Of a stretch of 64,000 nucleotides of DNA, positions 26,425 through 35,481 are shown piece by piece. Within the stretch, counting starts at the first letter, position 1; every line of letters begins with the position of its first letter. The translations under genes and the position numbers were made by a program. Below the pieces are notes generated by a model, which was not told where the DNA came from, ran no database searches, and was given only the letters and a program-made list of their open reading frames with translations. This DNA is from an uncultured Victivallales bacterium (GTDB lineage: Bacteria > Verrucomicrobiota > Lentisphaeria > Victivallales > UBA1829), in NCBI GenBank assembly GCA_934644965.1, contig CAKUDG010000021.1, positions 1 through 64,000 of the forward strand, in the 5' to 3' direction.

Positions 26425-26454
26425 AAATCCCGTATTTTGTGAAATACGGGATTT
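26425..26454 (-). terminator. Intrinsic terminator of the small secreted-protein gene
   Basis: A perfect 13-base inverted repeat, AAATCCCGTATTT with its complement, around a TGTG loop. On the minus strand it ends in a U-rich run, about 70 bases beyond the stop at 26524. It may also stop plus-strand transcripts of the FAD oxidoreductase. Confidence 0.75.
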
Positions 26455-26523
26455 CCAGGTCATAAGGAGTTCAGGGGAGAACACGCCCCCGGACAGAAAC
26501 AGAAAAAAGCGGGGGAGAGAAAC

Positions 26524-27144
26524 TTATTTCTGCTTCGGAGTGTTGTTTTTCCCTTTTTCAAGCTCATTTTTCAAGGCTGAGGGAAGCACCGCCTTTTCAT
26601 CGCCGGGAGCCTTTGGGGAAGTGACGAGTTCTCTGAGTTTGTCCATGCGGTTTTCTCCGCGGATGACGAATGCCGCTTTCTGGGCCAGTTCCTTGCAGGT
26701 GTCATCAATCGCGGCGAGATTTTCAAGAACGGAAGAGACCTGCCCCATCTTCTTGAGATCGGAAACACGGAAAACGGCCACATTGATTTCAGGCTTGTCC
26801 GCCTGATTTCTCGGCATGGTGACAATACAGAGGATCTGGGCTTCCGTCTTTTCTCCGAAAGCCTTCATTTCTGCGGGATCCGGAGCCTGCCCGGCAATGA
26901 ACTTCGCCGTTTTTCTGGCTTCCTCGATTTTTTCGGAAGCGGCGATTTTGATTCTGGAATGAGTGGCGAGTTCGGATTTGAAATATTCATTGACCAGGGA
27001 TTTGATTCTGTCATCGCTTCCATCCCGTGCAGAACGGACGTCGGGGCCGGGGAAGACCGCAACCGTGATCGGTTTCTGCGCGCAGAGAGTAAAGGCTGAG
27101 AGCATGGCGAAAAAGACAAAAACAAGAGTTTTTCCGGCAGACAT
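26524..27144 (-). CDS. Secreted protein of unknown function
   Basis: Exported protein of 206 residues. A clear signal peptide (TLVFVFFAMLSAFTLCAQ) is followed by PITVAVFPGPDVR and a mixed alpha/beta body with regularly placed IKIAASEKIEEARK, ILCIVTMPRN and INVAVFRVSDL segments, then a Lys-rich C-terminus. The beginning resembles the first strand of CsgG/LpoB/TolB-like periplasmic domains that start VAVxxF, but no stronger family mark is visible. It is monocistronic, with its own promoter and terminator. Confidence 0.7.
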   Translation of the reverse strand: MSAGKTLVFVFFAMLSAFTLCAQKPITVAVFPGPDVRSARDGSDDRIKSLVNEYFKSELATHSRIKIAASEKIEEARKTAKFIAGQAPDPAEMKAFGEKTEAQILCIVTMPRNQADKPEINVAVFRVSDLKKMGQVSSVLENLAAIDDTCKELAQKAAFVIRGENRMDKLRELVTSPKAPGDEKAVLPSALKNELEKGKNNTPKQK

Positions 27145-27230
27145 GGCTTTTTTTCCTTCCTTGATGAACAGAGTTTTGAAATTTTCCGGACTGCCGTCCG
27201 TTTTTTTGTTTGAACATTGCTGAGTGGGAT

Positions 27231-27259
27231 ATTATACCGTTGATCAGTGATTCTTTCAA
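27231..27259 (-). promoter_or_regulatory. Promoter of the small secreted-protein gene
   Basis: Minus strand TTGAAA (27259-27254), 17-base spacer, TATAAT (27236-27231). The start codon is about 85 bases downstream. Confidence 0.7.
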
Positions 27260-27533
27260 GGCGGATTTTCAAAAATCCCGTTTCAAAACCGTTTCTCCGG
27301 GTTTCCGCGGGAGAGAAAATCCTTTGCTGCTTCCGGATTTGCGGGGAGCAGTTCTGATGCAGGAATGCTGGAAGGAGAGCGGAAAGGACCCGGGAAGAAC
27401 AGGAAATGGATGAAAGGTCCGTTTTTTTGCCGTGGAGAAAGTGAATTTTCAGGAAAGAGGGTTATATTAACACCTTACTTTGCATTTTCTGGGAACTTGT
27501 CGTCATCAAGAGTCAGCATATACGGAGAGAATC
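27260..27533 (+). other. valS upstream region
   Basis: Contains TATATT at 27463-27468, a likely -10 for valS, but the matching -35 (AGTGAA) is poor. A GGAGAG ribosome site lies just before ATG 27534. No tRNA-sensing T-box features are seen. Confidence 0.4.
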
Positions 27534-30209
27534 ATGGCAAATACGGAAATGCCGAAGGCGTACGAAGCCGCGGCGGTCGAAGAGAAATGGTATCCCTTCT
27601 GGGAGAGCAACGGTCTGTTCAAAGCCCGTCCGAATCCATCGAAGAAAGCTTATTCCATTGTGATCCCGCCTCCGAACGTAACCGGGATTCTGACCATGGG
27701 GCATGTGCTGAACAACACGCTTCAGGATATCCTCATCCGCTGGCACCGGATGCTGGGGGATGAAGCATGCTGGTTTCCCGGAACCGATCACGCCGGAATC
27801 GCCACGGAGGCCAGAGTGGAGAAATTCCTTCAGGAAAAAGAACATACCGGCAGAGAGAAACTCGGACGGGAGGAATTCATCCGCAGAGTCTGGGACTGGA
27901 AGAAGCAGTACGGCGGGACCATCATTCGCCAGCTCCGCAAATTGGGAGCGTCCTGCGACTGGGAACGGGAGCGTTTCACCATGGACGAAGGTCTCAGCGA
28001 AGCCGTCCGAGAAGTCTTTGTCCGTCTGTATGAGAAAGGCTACATCTACCGCGGCAGCCGGATGATCAACTGGTGTCCCAAAGCCAAGAGCGCGCTCTCG
28101 GATGAGGAAGTCATTTACCGGGAGGAACACGGGAAGTTCTACCATTTCCGCTATCCGCTTTCAGACGGATCCGGGTATCTGGTGGTGGCGACGACCCGTC
28201 CGGAAACCATGTTCGGCGATACCGCTGTGGCTGTCCCTCCGGGCGATCCGCGCTACAGCGCAATCGTGGGAAAGACGGTCGATCTGCCGCTCACAGACCG
28301 GAAGATTCCCGTCATAGAAGACCCCCATGCCGATCCGGAAAAAGGCACAGGCTGCGTGAAAATCACGCCTGCTCACGACCCCAACGACTTTGAAGTCGGC
28401 AAACGCCACAGCCTGGAATTCATCAATGTGATGAATAAAGATGCGACAATGAACGGGCGCTGCGGAAGCCGTTATGCCGGACTGGACCGTTTTGAATGCC
28501 GCGAACTCGTCGTGAAAGATATGGAAAAACTCGGACTTCTGGAAAAGATCGAGGATCTTGTTCACAACGTCGGTTATTCCGAACGGGGCGGCGTGCCGAT
28601 TGAAACGCTGCTCAGCGAACAGTGGTTCGTCCGGATGGGCGAGCTGGCGAAACCCGCGATCGAAGCTGTCCGGAACGGGACCATTCAGTTTCATCCCGAA
28701 CGCTGGAGCAAAACGTATTTCCACTGGATGGAGAATATCCGTGACTGGTGCATCAGCCGTCAGATCTGGTGGGGACACCGCATTCCCGCCTGGTACCGGG
28801 ACGACACCGGGGAAATCTATGTGGGCACGACTCCGCCGGAAGGCGAAAACTGGCGTCAGGAAGAGGACGTCCTCGACACCTGGTTCAGTTCCTGGCTCTG
28901 GCCTTTTTCCATCATGGGCTGGCCGCGCAAAACCCCGGAACAGGACTATTTCTATCCGACTCATGACCTGGTGACCGGTCCTGACATCATTTTCTTCTGG
29001 GTCGCCCGGATGATCATGGCTGGCTATGAATTCAAAGGCGCCGAACCCTTCCGGCACGTCTATTTCACAAGCATCATCCGGGATGATCTGGGCAGGAAGC
29101 TGAGCAAGTCCCTCGGCAACTCCCCTGATCCGCTGGAAGTCATTGAACGCTACGGGGCGGATGCACTGCGCTTTTCGATCATTTACATTGCGCCCGTCGG
29201 CATGGACATCCGTTACTCCAACGAAAAATGCGAAATCGGCAGGACTTTTGCCAACAAGCTCTGGAATGCCTGCCGTTTCCGCCGGATGCAGGGAGCGGTT
29301 TCAGAAGGATTCCAGTCGCTCTCCGGGATGGATCTCCGGAAGCTGACGGCCGACGAGCAGTGGATGCTCACGCTTCTCGATCGCGCCGTCGGCTCGGTGG
29401 GCGCCTCCTTGAAGGAATATCGTTTCCATCAGGCCGCCCACGATATTTACGAACTGGTCTGGAGCGATTTCTGCGATTGGTTCATCGAAGCGTGCAAACC
29501 CCGTCTGGCCGAGGGCGGAGAGGCGAGGACTCAGGCCCTGGCCGTGCTGGACTATGCGCTCTGGAAAATTCTGCGCCTTCTGCATCCCTTCATGCCCTTT
29601 GTCACGGAAGAGCTGGCGCATCAGATGGATTTCCTCGGAGAAGGGGAATCCATCATGTATGCGCCGTATCCGGAAGAGGAAAAAACGCGTTTTCCGGGGG
29701 TGGCTTCCGTCGCGGATCCGGAGAAACTCATTGAGCTGGTCTGGGATAAATTCCGTCTGGTCAGCGCCGGGCGCAATCTGAGAATCAGCAACAACATTGC
29801 TCCCGGGAAGAAGGTGGAATTCCACATACGCGCGGCCACGCCGGAAATTGCGGAATTCCTTTCGAGCGAACAGTCGAGTCTCCGATCTCTTCTGAATGCC
29901 TCTTCCGTTACGGTTTCTCTGGAGGAATACAAGGCTGAGGACGGGTCTCCGGCCCCCTCCATTCTAGACAACGCCGGAGCCATCTTCCTTCCTCTCAAAG
30001 GACTTTTCGATCCGGAGGCCGAACGGGCGAAACTGGAAAAACAGAAAAAGGATCTCCTCGGCTGGATCCGCGGCTCGGAAGCCAAACTTTCCAACCGCGG
30101 TTTTCTGGAAAAGGCTCCGCCTGACGTGGTCAAAAGTGCTGCAGAGCATCTGGAGGAACTCCGGGACAAACTCCGCCGTGTAGATGAGGCTCTTGCGTCC
30201 CTGAAATGA
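27534..30209 (+). CDS. valS: Valyl-tRNA synthetase
   Basis: Class I aminoacyl-tRNA synthetase charging tRNA-Val, 891 residues. The HIGH-type motif is PPPNVTGILTMGHVLN at residues 45-60, the KMSKS-type motif is GRKLSKSLGNSPDP near 520. An editing (CP1) domain lies between, with VATTRPETMFGDTAVAV and the WWGHRIPAWY segment following it. The anticodon-binding helical domain includes SDFCDWFIEACKPRL, and a C-terminal coiled coil (KLEKQKKDLLGWIRGSEAKL) closes the protein, as in bacterial ValRS. The start at 27534 agrees with a ribosome site. Confidence 0.95.
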   Translation: MANTEMPKAYEAAAVEEKWYPFWESNGLFKARPNPSKKAYSIVIPPPNVTGILTMGHVLNNTLQDILIRWHRMLGDEACWFPGTDHAGIATEARVEKFLQEKEHTGREKLGREEFIRRVWDWKKQYGGTIIRQLRKLGASCDWERERFTMDEGLSEAVREVFVRLYEKGYIYRGSRMINWCPKAKSALSDEEVIYREEHGKFYHFRYPLSDGSGYLVVATTRPETMFGDTAVAVPPGDPRYSAIVGKTVDLPLTDRKIPVIEDPHADPEKGTGCVKITPAHDPNDFEVGKRHSLEFINVMNKDATMNGRCGSRYAGLDRFECRELVVKDMEKLGLLEKIEDLVHNVGYSERGGVPIETLLSEQWFVRMGELAKPAIEAVRNGTIQFHPERWSKTYFHWMENIRDWCISRQIWWGHRIPAWYRDDTGEIYVGTTPPEGENWRQEEDVLDTWFSSWLWPFSIMGWPRKTPEQDYFYPTHDLVTGPDIIFFWVARMIMAGYEFKGAEPFRHVYFTSIIRDDLGRKLSKSLGNSPDPLEVIERYGADALRFSIIYIAPVGMDIRYSNEKCEIGRTFANKLWNACRFRRMQGAVSEGFQSLSGMDLRKLTADEQWMLTLLDRAVGSVGASLKEYRFHQAAHDIYELVWSDFCDWFIEACKPRLAEGGEARTQALAVLDYALWKILRLLHPFMPFVTEELAHQMDFLGEGESIMYAPYPEEEKTRFPGVASVADPEKLIELVWDKFRLVSAGRNLRISNNIAPGKKVEFHIRAATPEIAEFLSSEQSSLRSLLNASSVTVSLEEYKAEDGSPAPSILDNAGAIFLPLKGLFDPEAERAKLEKQKKDLLGWIRGSEAKLSNRGFLEKAPPDVVKSAAEHLEELRDKLRRVDEALASLK

Positions 30210-30216
30210 TTCTCCC

Positions 30217-32571
30217 ATGATTATTGACGGAACTCTTTCTCTTTCCCAGAAGGAACGGGACAGGAAAAACTACAACCGTTTCAATCTGATCAACGGTCTG
30301 TCCTACATGTGTCTGGGCGAGACGGTCATCATTCTTTTTGCCATGAGGATGAACTGTCCGGACTTTGTCGTTTCCGCGCTCGGAGCCTTTCTTTTTCTGG
30401 GAAATTTCGCAATGCCTTTCGGAAAAATGGTGGCGGCGCGGACGGGCGCTTCTTCCAGCGTTTCGATGTTCTGGGTTTTCCGGAACATCGCGGCGATGCT
30501 GGTGGCGTCCGCCTCACTTGTCTACCGCTTTTTCGGACAGGTGCCTGCCATTGCGCTGGTGATGATCGGAGCGTTTCTGTTTTACTCCTGCCGTTCTGCC
30601 GGGACGGTGGTCATGCAGCCACTGATCGGTGAGATCACCACGAAGGAGAACAGGGGAAGTTTTATTTCCAAATCCAATCAGCTGTTTTATTTCTCCTGTC
30701 TGCTCTGTCTGGCGGTGATTACGTGCATCCTGAAATTTTATCAGGATCTCTGGACTTTGAGCCTCATTATTTTCATCGGGTCTGCATTTGGTTTCACCTC
30801 GGCCGTGTTTCTTGCCCGGATTGTGGAATCCGGCGCGCTGCGGAACTCGGCGCGGGAGCCGATGCTCCAGGGAGCCTGGAAAACCTTGAAGGATAAATCC
30901 AGAAGACGTCTTCTCACGGCAAATTTCATCGTCTCCGCCCTCACGGCGATGACCATTCCCATCTCCATGCTTGCCATCAAGCGAGGATACGGAATCAGCG
31001 ATACAAACGCGCTGATTTTTGCCGTGGTGCAATTCTGCGGTGCGGTGGCCATTTCCTATGTGATCGGCATTCTTAGCGGGGAGACGGGGCCGCGTCCGAT
31101 ACTGCTTCTTTCCTATGCTGCCTTGCTGATTCTCTGCGGATGCTGGATTTTTTCCCCACCCCGCTTTCACTGGCAGTTCATGGCGTTTCCTTTCTTCCTG
31201 GGAGGCGTTGCGGCAAACGGGACAAGTATTGCGCTGACACAGTATTTTCTTCTGGCGATTCCGGCAAGGGAACGGATGGTGGCGTCGTTGACCATTTATG
31301 TGGTGTCGGGCATTTTTGCGGGACTTGTCGCAATGATTCTCGGTGGGGCGCTCCTGAGCTGGATCGGGACATGGGATTTCGGCGTTTTAGCCTCCTGGCT
31401 GGATTCCCACGGAGCGGGAGATGTGCTTCCGCTGTCGAGATTTTCCTCCTGGGAGGGAACGGCGGGGCATTTGAATGTCTACCGGATTTATTTTCTTGCT
31501 GTTTCTCTGATTCTACTGTGTGGTTTTCTGCCGCTGCTCCGCCTGAAGCCCTATTCCCGCTGGAGGGTGGGGGATGTCCTGGGACTGGCTTTTGCCCCGC
31601 GGGACTTGCTGACACTTTACAACCTGCACCGCTTCAATCAGCTCGCGGATGCCAGGGAGGAGGAACACAATATTGATCTTTTTCAGGAATCTCATTCGGA
31701 ACTTTCGGAAAGGGCGCTTCTTTCGAGCCTGGATTCCCCGAAACTGGCTTTGCGCGGACGGGCGCTCTTGGCCATCGGCGAACTTCCTCTTTCCCGCGAT
31801 GCTGAAAAAGCCGTGCTCCATGAACTTGAAACAGGTGAACACACCACCGCCAATATCGCCGCTCAGATCTGCGGAACTCACGGCATGACCGAAGCCATTC
31901 CCATGCTCCGCGCCTATCTCTCATCCACAAGCGACTATTATCTGAAATCCAAAGCCATGCTCGCCCTGACTCAGCTCAGAGACCGCGACTCCTATCCTGA
32001 AATCCGGCGAATTTTCGAAGAAACAGACAATCCTCGTCTGATCATGCACGGTGCCGCCGCACTTGTGGAAATAGGAACCCCGGAAAGTTTTTCCCTCCTC
32101 CTCAGAAAAACTTTCACCACTGGACTCTCCGATCAGACTTTGAGTGAAATCCTCTGCTCCGCTGCCGAACTTGCCGGATACGGTGACGACTTCTATAAAT
32201 TCATCAAACTCCACCGGAAAGATCCGCTCAACGCCATCCAGATGTTTTCCGAATTCTGCTGTACTCTCTTGCCGGATGAGAAAAAGGCGGATTTTGCAGA
32301 AAATCTGCTTTCCTTTGAATCCGGGAAGATTGATTCCCCCGCTTTCCGTGCCTGGATGCTGTCCATGAAAACACTTTCCGAAGGAGAAGAAGAGGAGGAG
32401 AAAAGCAGAAATGAATATCGTTCCCGGGCATTCCTTTTCCTGACATCTCCCGAGGCCTCTTCCCGCTCCATTTCTCCGATCGTGCTTTGCTGCCTGCTGC
32501 CTCTTTTCCTGAAAAAGCGGAAGAAGAAAAAACACATTCCCTTTTCGGGAGAGAATGAACATCCCGTATAA
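30217..32571 (+). CDS. MFS-type membrane transporter fused to a HEAT-repeat-like cytoplasmic tail
   Basis: A 784-residue protein with two parts. Residues 1-455 contain about 12 hydrophobic helices in a major-facilitator pattern (SYMCLGETVIILFAMRMN in helix 1; ISMLAIKRGYGISDTNALIF at the start of the second half). Residues 490-720 are soluble alpha-helical repeats (LALRGRALLAIGELPLSRDA; YYLKSKAMLALTQLRDRDSY; RLIMHGAAALVEIGTPESF), each with the Leu/Ala spacing of HEAT/PBS-lyase-like repeats. The tail is likely a protein-interaction platform on the cytoplasmic face. Substrate unknown. It starts eight bases after valS and is probably cotranscribed with it. Confidence 0.75.
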   Translation: MIIDGTLSLSQKERDRKNYNRFNLINGLSYMCLGETVIILFAMRMNCPDFVVSALGAFLFLGNFAMPFGKMVAARTGASSSVSMFWVFRNIAAMLVASASLVYRFFGQVPAIALVMIGAFLFYSCRSAGTVVMQPLIGEITTKENRGSFISKSNQLFYFSCLLCLAVITCILKFYQDLWTLSLIIFIGSAFGFTSAVFLARIVESGALRNSAREPMLQGAWKTLKDKSRRRLLTANFIVSALTAMTIPISMLAIKRGYGISDTNALIFAVVQFCGAVAISYVIGILSGETGPRPILLLSYAALLILCGCWIFSPPRFHWQFMAFPFFLGGVAANGTSIALTQYFLLAIPARERMVASLTIYVVSGIFAGLVAMILGGALLSWIGTWDFGVLASWLDSHGAGDVLPLSRFSSWEGTAGHLNVYRIYFLAVSLILLCGFLPLLRLKPYSRWRVGDVLGLAFAPRDLLTLYNLHRFNQLADAREEEHNIDLFQESHSELSERALLSSLDSPKLALRGRALLAIGELPLSRDAEKAVLHELETGEHTTANIAAQICGTHGMTEAIPMLRAYLSSTSDYYLKSKAMLALTQLRDRDSYPEIRRIFEETDNPRLIMHGAAALVEIGTPESFSLLLRKTFTTGLSDQTLSEILCSAAELAGYGDDFYKFIKLHRKDPLNAIQMFSEFCCTLLPDEKKADFAENLLSFESGKIDSPAFRAWMLSMKTLSEGEEEEEKSRNEYRSRAFLFLTSPEASSRSISPIVLCCLLPLFLKKRKKKKHIPFSGENEHPV

Positions 32572-32608
32572 ATTCAAAAAAATTGCAGGATCTTTTTCCT
32601 TCCCGGGA

Positions 32609-32637
32609 TTGAATAAACGCTCTTCCGGAAGTATAAT
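32609..32637 (+). promoter_or_regulatory. Promoter of the tRNA-Arg gene
   Basis: TTGAAT at 32609-32614, 17-base spacer, perfect TATAAT at 32632-32637; the mature tRNA begins 19 bases later. Confidence 0.65.
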
Positions 32638-32655
32638 ACCAAATACACCAGATCT

Positions 32656-32732
32656 GCACCCGTAGCTCATTTGGATAGAGCGGCTGCCTCCGGAGCAGCA
32701 GGTAGTGAGTTCGAACCTCGCCGGGTGCACCA
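32656..32732 (+). tRNA. tRNA-Arg (anticodon CCG)
   Basis: Complete cloverleaf of 77 bases with encoded CCA: acceptor stem GCACCCG/CGGGTGC, D arm GCTC...GAGC, anticodon arm GCTGC-CTCCGGA-GCAGC with CCG in the loop, five-base variable loop AGGTA, and T arm GTGAG-TTCGAAC-CTCGC. It reads the codon CGG. A T-rich run follows, and an AT-richer unexplained region begins about 150 bases downstream. Confidence 0.95.
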
Positions 32733-32889
32733 ACTTTGTCGCCCTCCTTTTTTTGATTTTCCTATTCCCTCGCGGGGGAGACTGTCTTTCTGTTCTAAAA
32801 AATCTGAAAAGGGAAGATGAGGAAGAAAAATCAGCAAAGAATCAATTTCCCGGAAGAAAGAGTCCGAAAGTGAGGTGAGGGGAAGGATT

Positions 32890-33450
32890 TTGTTATATTG
32901 CTTCAGCGCAAAAAAAACTAGCGCTTGCGTCGCAATGTAGCAGAATCGCTCCAGCATACAAAAAGAGAGAAGAAGCTCTGTGTCATAGAATTGCAATTCG
33001 CAGATCGCAACCCGTAGAACGGAGCTTCAAATGACAATTGACCAATTGTTACCCACAACGTGAAAATGCAAAAATTACATCGTATCTGCGCCGTAATAGC
33101 GCCGTCAGCTCATCTGTAAATATATCATCAAGAAGGATATATTGGGAAAAATCCTATGTCAACTGAGTGACAGGAGAAGAGGGGAAATCCTGGAGCCCGA
33201 GACTTGTTCTGATCTTATTCCTATGCAGCTAAGGATTTCGTTGGATTTGAGCTCGTCGCGATTTAGGGGATATATTTGAAAGAAGAATGTTTCTTGTTGA
33301 TCTTTGATCGTATGTACGGGCAGCAGGGATGAACATCCCCAAAAACAAGCAGAGAGAGCACGCACACAGAAAAATTGGACTTCTTATTGCGGCAGAACGT
33401 TTTTCAAAGATAAATCAAAACCACCGACACTCTGCCGGTGGTTTTGATTC
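32890..33450 (+). ncRNA. Candidate large structured non-coding RNA
   Basis: Region of about 550 bases between tRNA-Arg and a strong terminator, with no believable protein frame. It carries many local hairpins: AGCGC/GCGCT (32905-32935), TTGCG-T-CGCAA next to it, GAAGCTC/GAGCTTC (32972-32978 with 33022-33028) enclosing GAATTGCAATTC, ACAATT/AATTGT near 33034-33049, AGGAT/ATCCT (33134-33155), TGTCA/TGACA (33157-33172) and GGGAT-GAAC-ATCCC (33326-33339). TATATT at 32894-32899 may be its -10, without a good -35. It matches none of the tmRNA, RNase P, SRP or 6S landmarks I know. Strand is inferred from the promoter-like site and terminator. Confidence 0.35.
33413..33449. terminator. Strong bidirectional intrinsic terminator
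   Basis: A perfect 14-base stem (AATCAAAACCACCG with its complement) around a nine-base loop, flanked by T-rich sequence on the plus strand. It can end the candidate RNA on the plus strand and the proline-rich gene on the minus strand. Confidence 0.8.
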
Positions 33451-33617
33451 TTTCTCCGCATTGGAATTCCTGAAGATTCGATAAGCAGGAATGTGTCCGG
33501 AGATTTTTTTGATCTCTTGACTTCTCTTCAGCAAGATCAAATTTGACTGTCTGAAGAAAAGCGGGGGAGGAAGAGGGGAAGAACCCCGGACGGCTTGTTT
33601 TCTTTCCCCTCCTTTCT

Positions 33618-33977
33618 TTATCTTCTGCCTCCATGGGGCGGAGGTCCTCCGCGATGCGGTCCGCCCTGTGGAGAAGCTCCGGGAGGCAGCGGCCGGGCTT
33701 TCCCGCTTCTCCATTCCGCCCGGAAAGGAGGCGGAGATGGAGGTGGCGGCGGGGACGGAACAATGATGGTCGGTCCGCAGGGCGGCGGTGGCGGCGGAAG
33801 CGGCGGTGGCGCGGGGAATCCCCCTCCGATCCGGACACCGTCATCCGAAATCACAATTCCCGGAAGCGATATCACAAAACTGTTTCCTCCATGGTGATGT
33901 CCAGCCTGAACGTCCGCCGCACAGGCGAACAGAAGAGCTCCGGCAAATAATGTGACTGCTGTTGTTTTGTTTTTCAT
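33618..33977 (-). CDS. Small secreted proline-rich protein
   Basis: 119-residue exported protein. The signal peptide (TTAVTLFAGALLFACAADVQA) is followed by GHHHGGNSF, a short VISLPGIVISDDGVRIGG strand region and then runs of proline (APPPLPPPPPPCG, PSPPPPPSPPP) ending in a Gly/His/Arg-rich tail. GAGGTG upstream of the ATG supports the start. Composition suggests an extended, surface- or periplasm-located peptide, perhaps metal-binding through His; no family is recognised. Its upstream region carries two AT-rich palindromes. Confidence 0.65.
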   Translation of the reverse strand: MKNKTTAVTLFAGALLFACAADVQAGHHHGGNSFVISLPGIVISDDGVRIGGGFPAPPPLPPPPPPCGPTIIVPSPPPPPSPPPFRAEWRSGKARPLPPGASPQGGPHRGGPPPHGGRR

Positions 33978-34488
33978 AAGACACCTCGCTTTCCTTTCGT
34001 GGTTCTCTTCCTGCTTTTTTTCCTTTTCTTTTTCGATCCCGAGTCTTCCCCCCGCTTCCTGTGAAGAAAAACGAAAAAATCTGAAAAATTATTTTCACTG
34101 TTTCAAAATATATTTTGTATTTTTTGTTTAAAACAAAATTTTAATCGTGAGAGAGTCTGCCTGTCATGGTCTCTCCCCTTCCTTATTTTACTGTCAGGAT
34201 AAAAACTGCCGGGAAATCACCGCTTCTCTGTGAAAACACAACACTCTCAGGTTGTTTCCCGGGTGAAAGAAAGGGAAAGGGACACTTACCCCATATGGCG
34301 GAAAAACCTGGAAAAATAAGTTTTGTAGCAGATTTAAAACAGATTGTTGAAAAGGAAAAAACAAAAAGTGAGAACAGGGCGAAAAAAAGGAAAGGGAAAA
34401 TTGAAAGATAAGAAGATATGAGAAAAGAAAACGGAAAAGAAAAAGGAAAGGGGAGGGGGGATTCTGCCCCCCCGGTTCCGAAGGATGA
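33978..34488. other. AT-rich intergenic region with two palindromes
   Basis: Upstream of the proline-rich gene are CAAAATATATTTTG (34104-34117) and TTTTGTTT-A-AAACAAAA (34122-34138), both perfect, possible operator sites on the minus-strand promoter. From 34140 to 34450 I see no gene, only purine-rich sequence. Confidence 0.45.
34455..34472 (-). terminator. Probable terminator of the aldo/keto reductase gene
   Basis: Six G and six C pair around an ATTCTG loop, 17 bases beyond the minus-strand stop at 34489; a pyrimidine-rich stretch with a T run follows on that strand. Confidence 0.45.
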
Positions 34489-35481
34489 TTACGATTTCGT
34501 GATCTGATCCAGCGCGGCCAGTTCCTCTTCCGTAAAATCCGTATTCAGAAGACAGTTTGCAATTTCGCGGATCTGTGCCGGCCTGCTGGCGCCGATCAGA
34601 GCGGAAGTGATTCCGCTCCGGCTGAGAATCCACGCGATTGCCATTTGTGCGAGAGTCTGACCTCTTGCCGCGGCGATGTTGTTCAAGGCCGTGATTTTGC
34701 CGAGAAGTTCGGGCGTGATGCTTTCCGGTTTCAGAAAATGAGCGCGGGCAGCACGGGAATCCGGAGGAATTGCCCCTCTCAGATATCGGTCCGAAAGGAG
34801 TCCCTGAGCGAGAGGGGAAAAGACGATGGCGCCGATTTTTTCCTCTTCAAGCACTTTGAAAAGCCCGTTTTCCTCATAATGGCGGTCCAGGAGATTGTAG
34901 CGCATCTGATGAATGACGAATGGCGTTTTCATGCTTCTGAGGATCTGGGCAGCTTCGCGGGTCTTCTCCGGCGGATAATTGGAAATGCCGGCATAAAGGG
35001 CCTTCCCGCTCCGGACAATCTGGTCCAGCGCCGCCATAGATTCCTCAAGGGGCGTTTCCGGGTCTGGACGGTGATGATAGAAAATGTCGACATAGTCAAG
35101 TCCGAGACGTTTCAAACTCTGGTCGCAGCTTGCAATGAGGTTTTTCCTGGATCCCCATTCCCCGTAAGGCCCCGGCCACATCAGGTATCCCGCCTTGGAG
35201 GAAAGGATCAGTTCATCGCGGTGTCCGGTCAGATCCTGTTTGAGAATGCGGCCCATGGTTTCCTCCGCGGATCCCGGTTCGGGTCCGTAATTGTTGGCAA
35301 GGTCGAAATGGGTGATTCCAAGGTCGAACGCCGTATGGATCATGGCGCGCGCATTTTCGTAGACGTCATAACTGCCGAAATTGTGCCAGAGCCCGAGAGA
35401 AAGGGCGGGAAGTTTCAGACCGCTGGCTCCGCAGCGGCGGTAAGTCATTCTCTCGTATCGTCCGGGATTGGGTTTGTACAT
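34489..35481 (-). CDS. Aldo/keto reductase (YghZ/Gpr type)
   Basis: NADPH-dependent oxidoreductase, 330 residues, of the group that includes E. coli YghZ (L-glyceraldehyde 3-phosphate reductase) and KAb-type proteins. The catalytic tetrad is visible: Asp and Tyr in FDLANNYGP near residue 60, Lys in ILSSKAGY, His in IFYHHRPDP. YAGISNYPPEKTREA and FSPLAQGLLSDRYL are typical for this group, as is the C-terminal SALIGASRPAQIREI cofactor contact. AGGAG precedes ATG 35481. Monocistronic. Confidence 0.9.
   Translation of the reverse strand: MYKPNPGRYERMTYRRCGASGLKLPALSLGLWHNFGSYDVYENARAMIHTAFDLGITHFDLANNYGPEPGSAEETMGRILKQDLTGHRDELILSSKAGYLMWPGPYGEWGSRKNLIASCDQSLKRLGLDYVDIFYHHRPDPETPLEESMAALDQIVRSGKALYAGISNYPPEKTREAAQILRSMKTPFVIHQMRYNLLDRHYEENGLFKVLEEEKIGAIVFSPLAQGLLSDRYLRGAIPPDSRAARAHFLKPESITPELLGKITALNNIAAARGQTLAQMAIAWILSRSGITSALIGASRPAQIREIANCLLNTDFTEEELAALDQITKS

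Noticed and set aside
31921..32733. Minus-strand open frame of about 270 codons beginning in the tRNA gene
   Set aside because: Its start (MVHPARFELTT) is the well-known artefact of translating a tRNA gene backwards; the rest lies antisense to the MFS-HEAT gene.
32667..32996. Minus-strand frame encoding MQFYDTELLLSF and more
   Set aside because: It crosses the tRNA and ends in it, has no ribosome site and no recognised family, although the text looks superficially protein-like.
32890..33450. tmRNA, RNase P RNA, SRP RNA or 6S RNA
   Set aside because: None of the diagnostic sequences is present: no tRNA-like ends or tag frame, no GAGGAAAGTCC core, no GGAAGCAGCC loop. A faint ACAGAAA near 33366 is not enough for RNase P.
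33404..33844. Minus-strand frame of 146 codons overlapping the proline-rich gene
   Set aside because: Arg/His-rich alternative frame of a Pro-codon-rich gene, runs through the terminator hairpin; no ribosome site.
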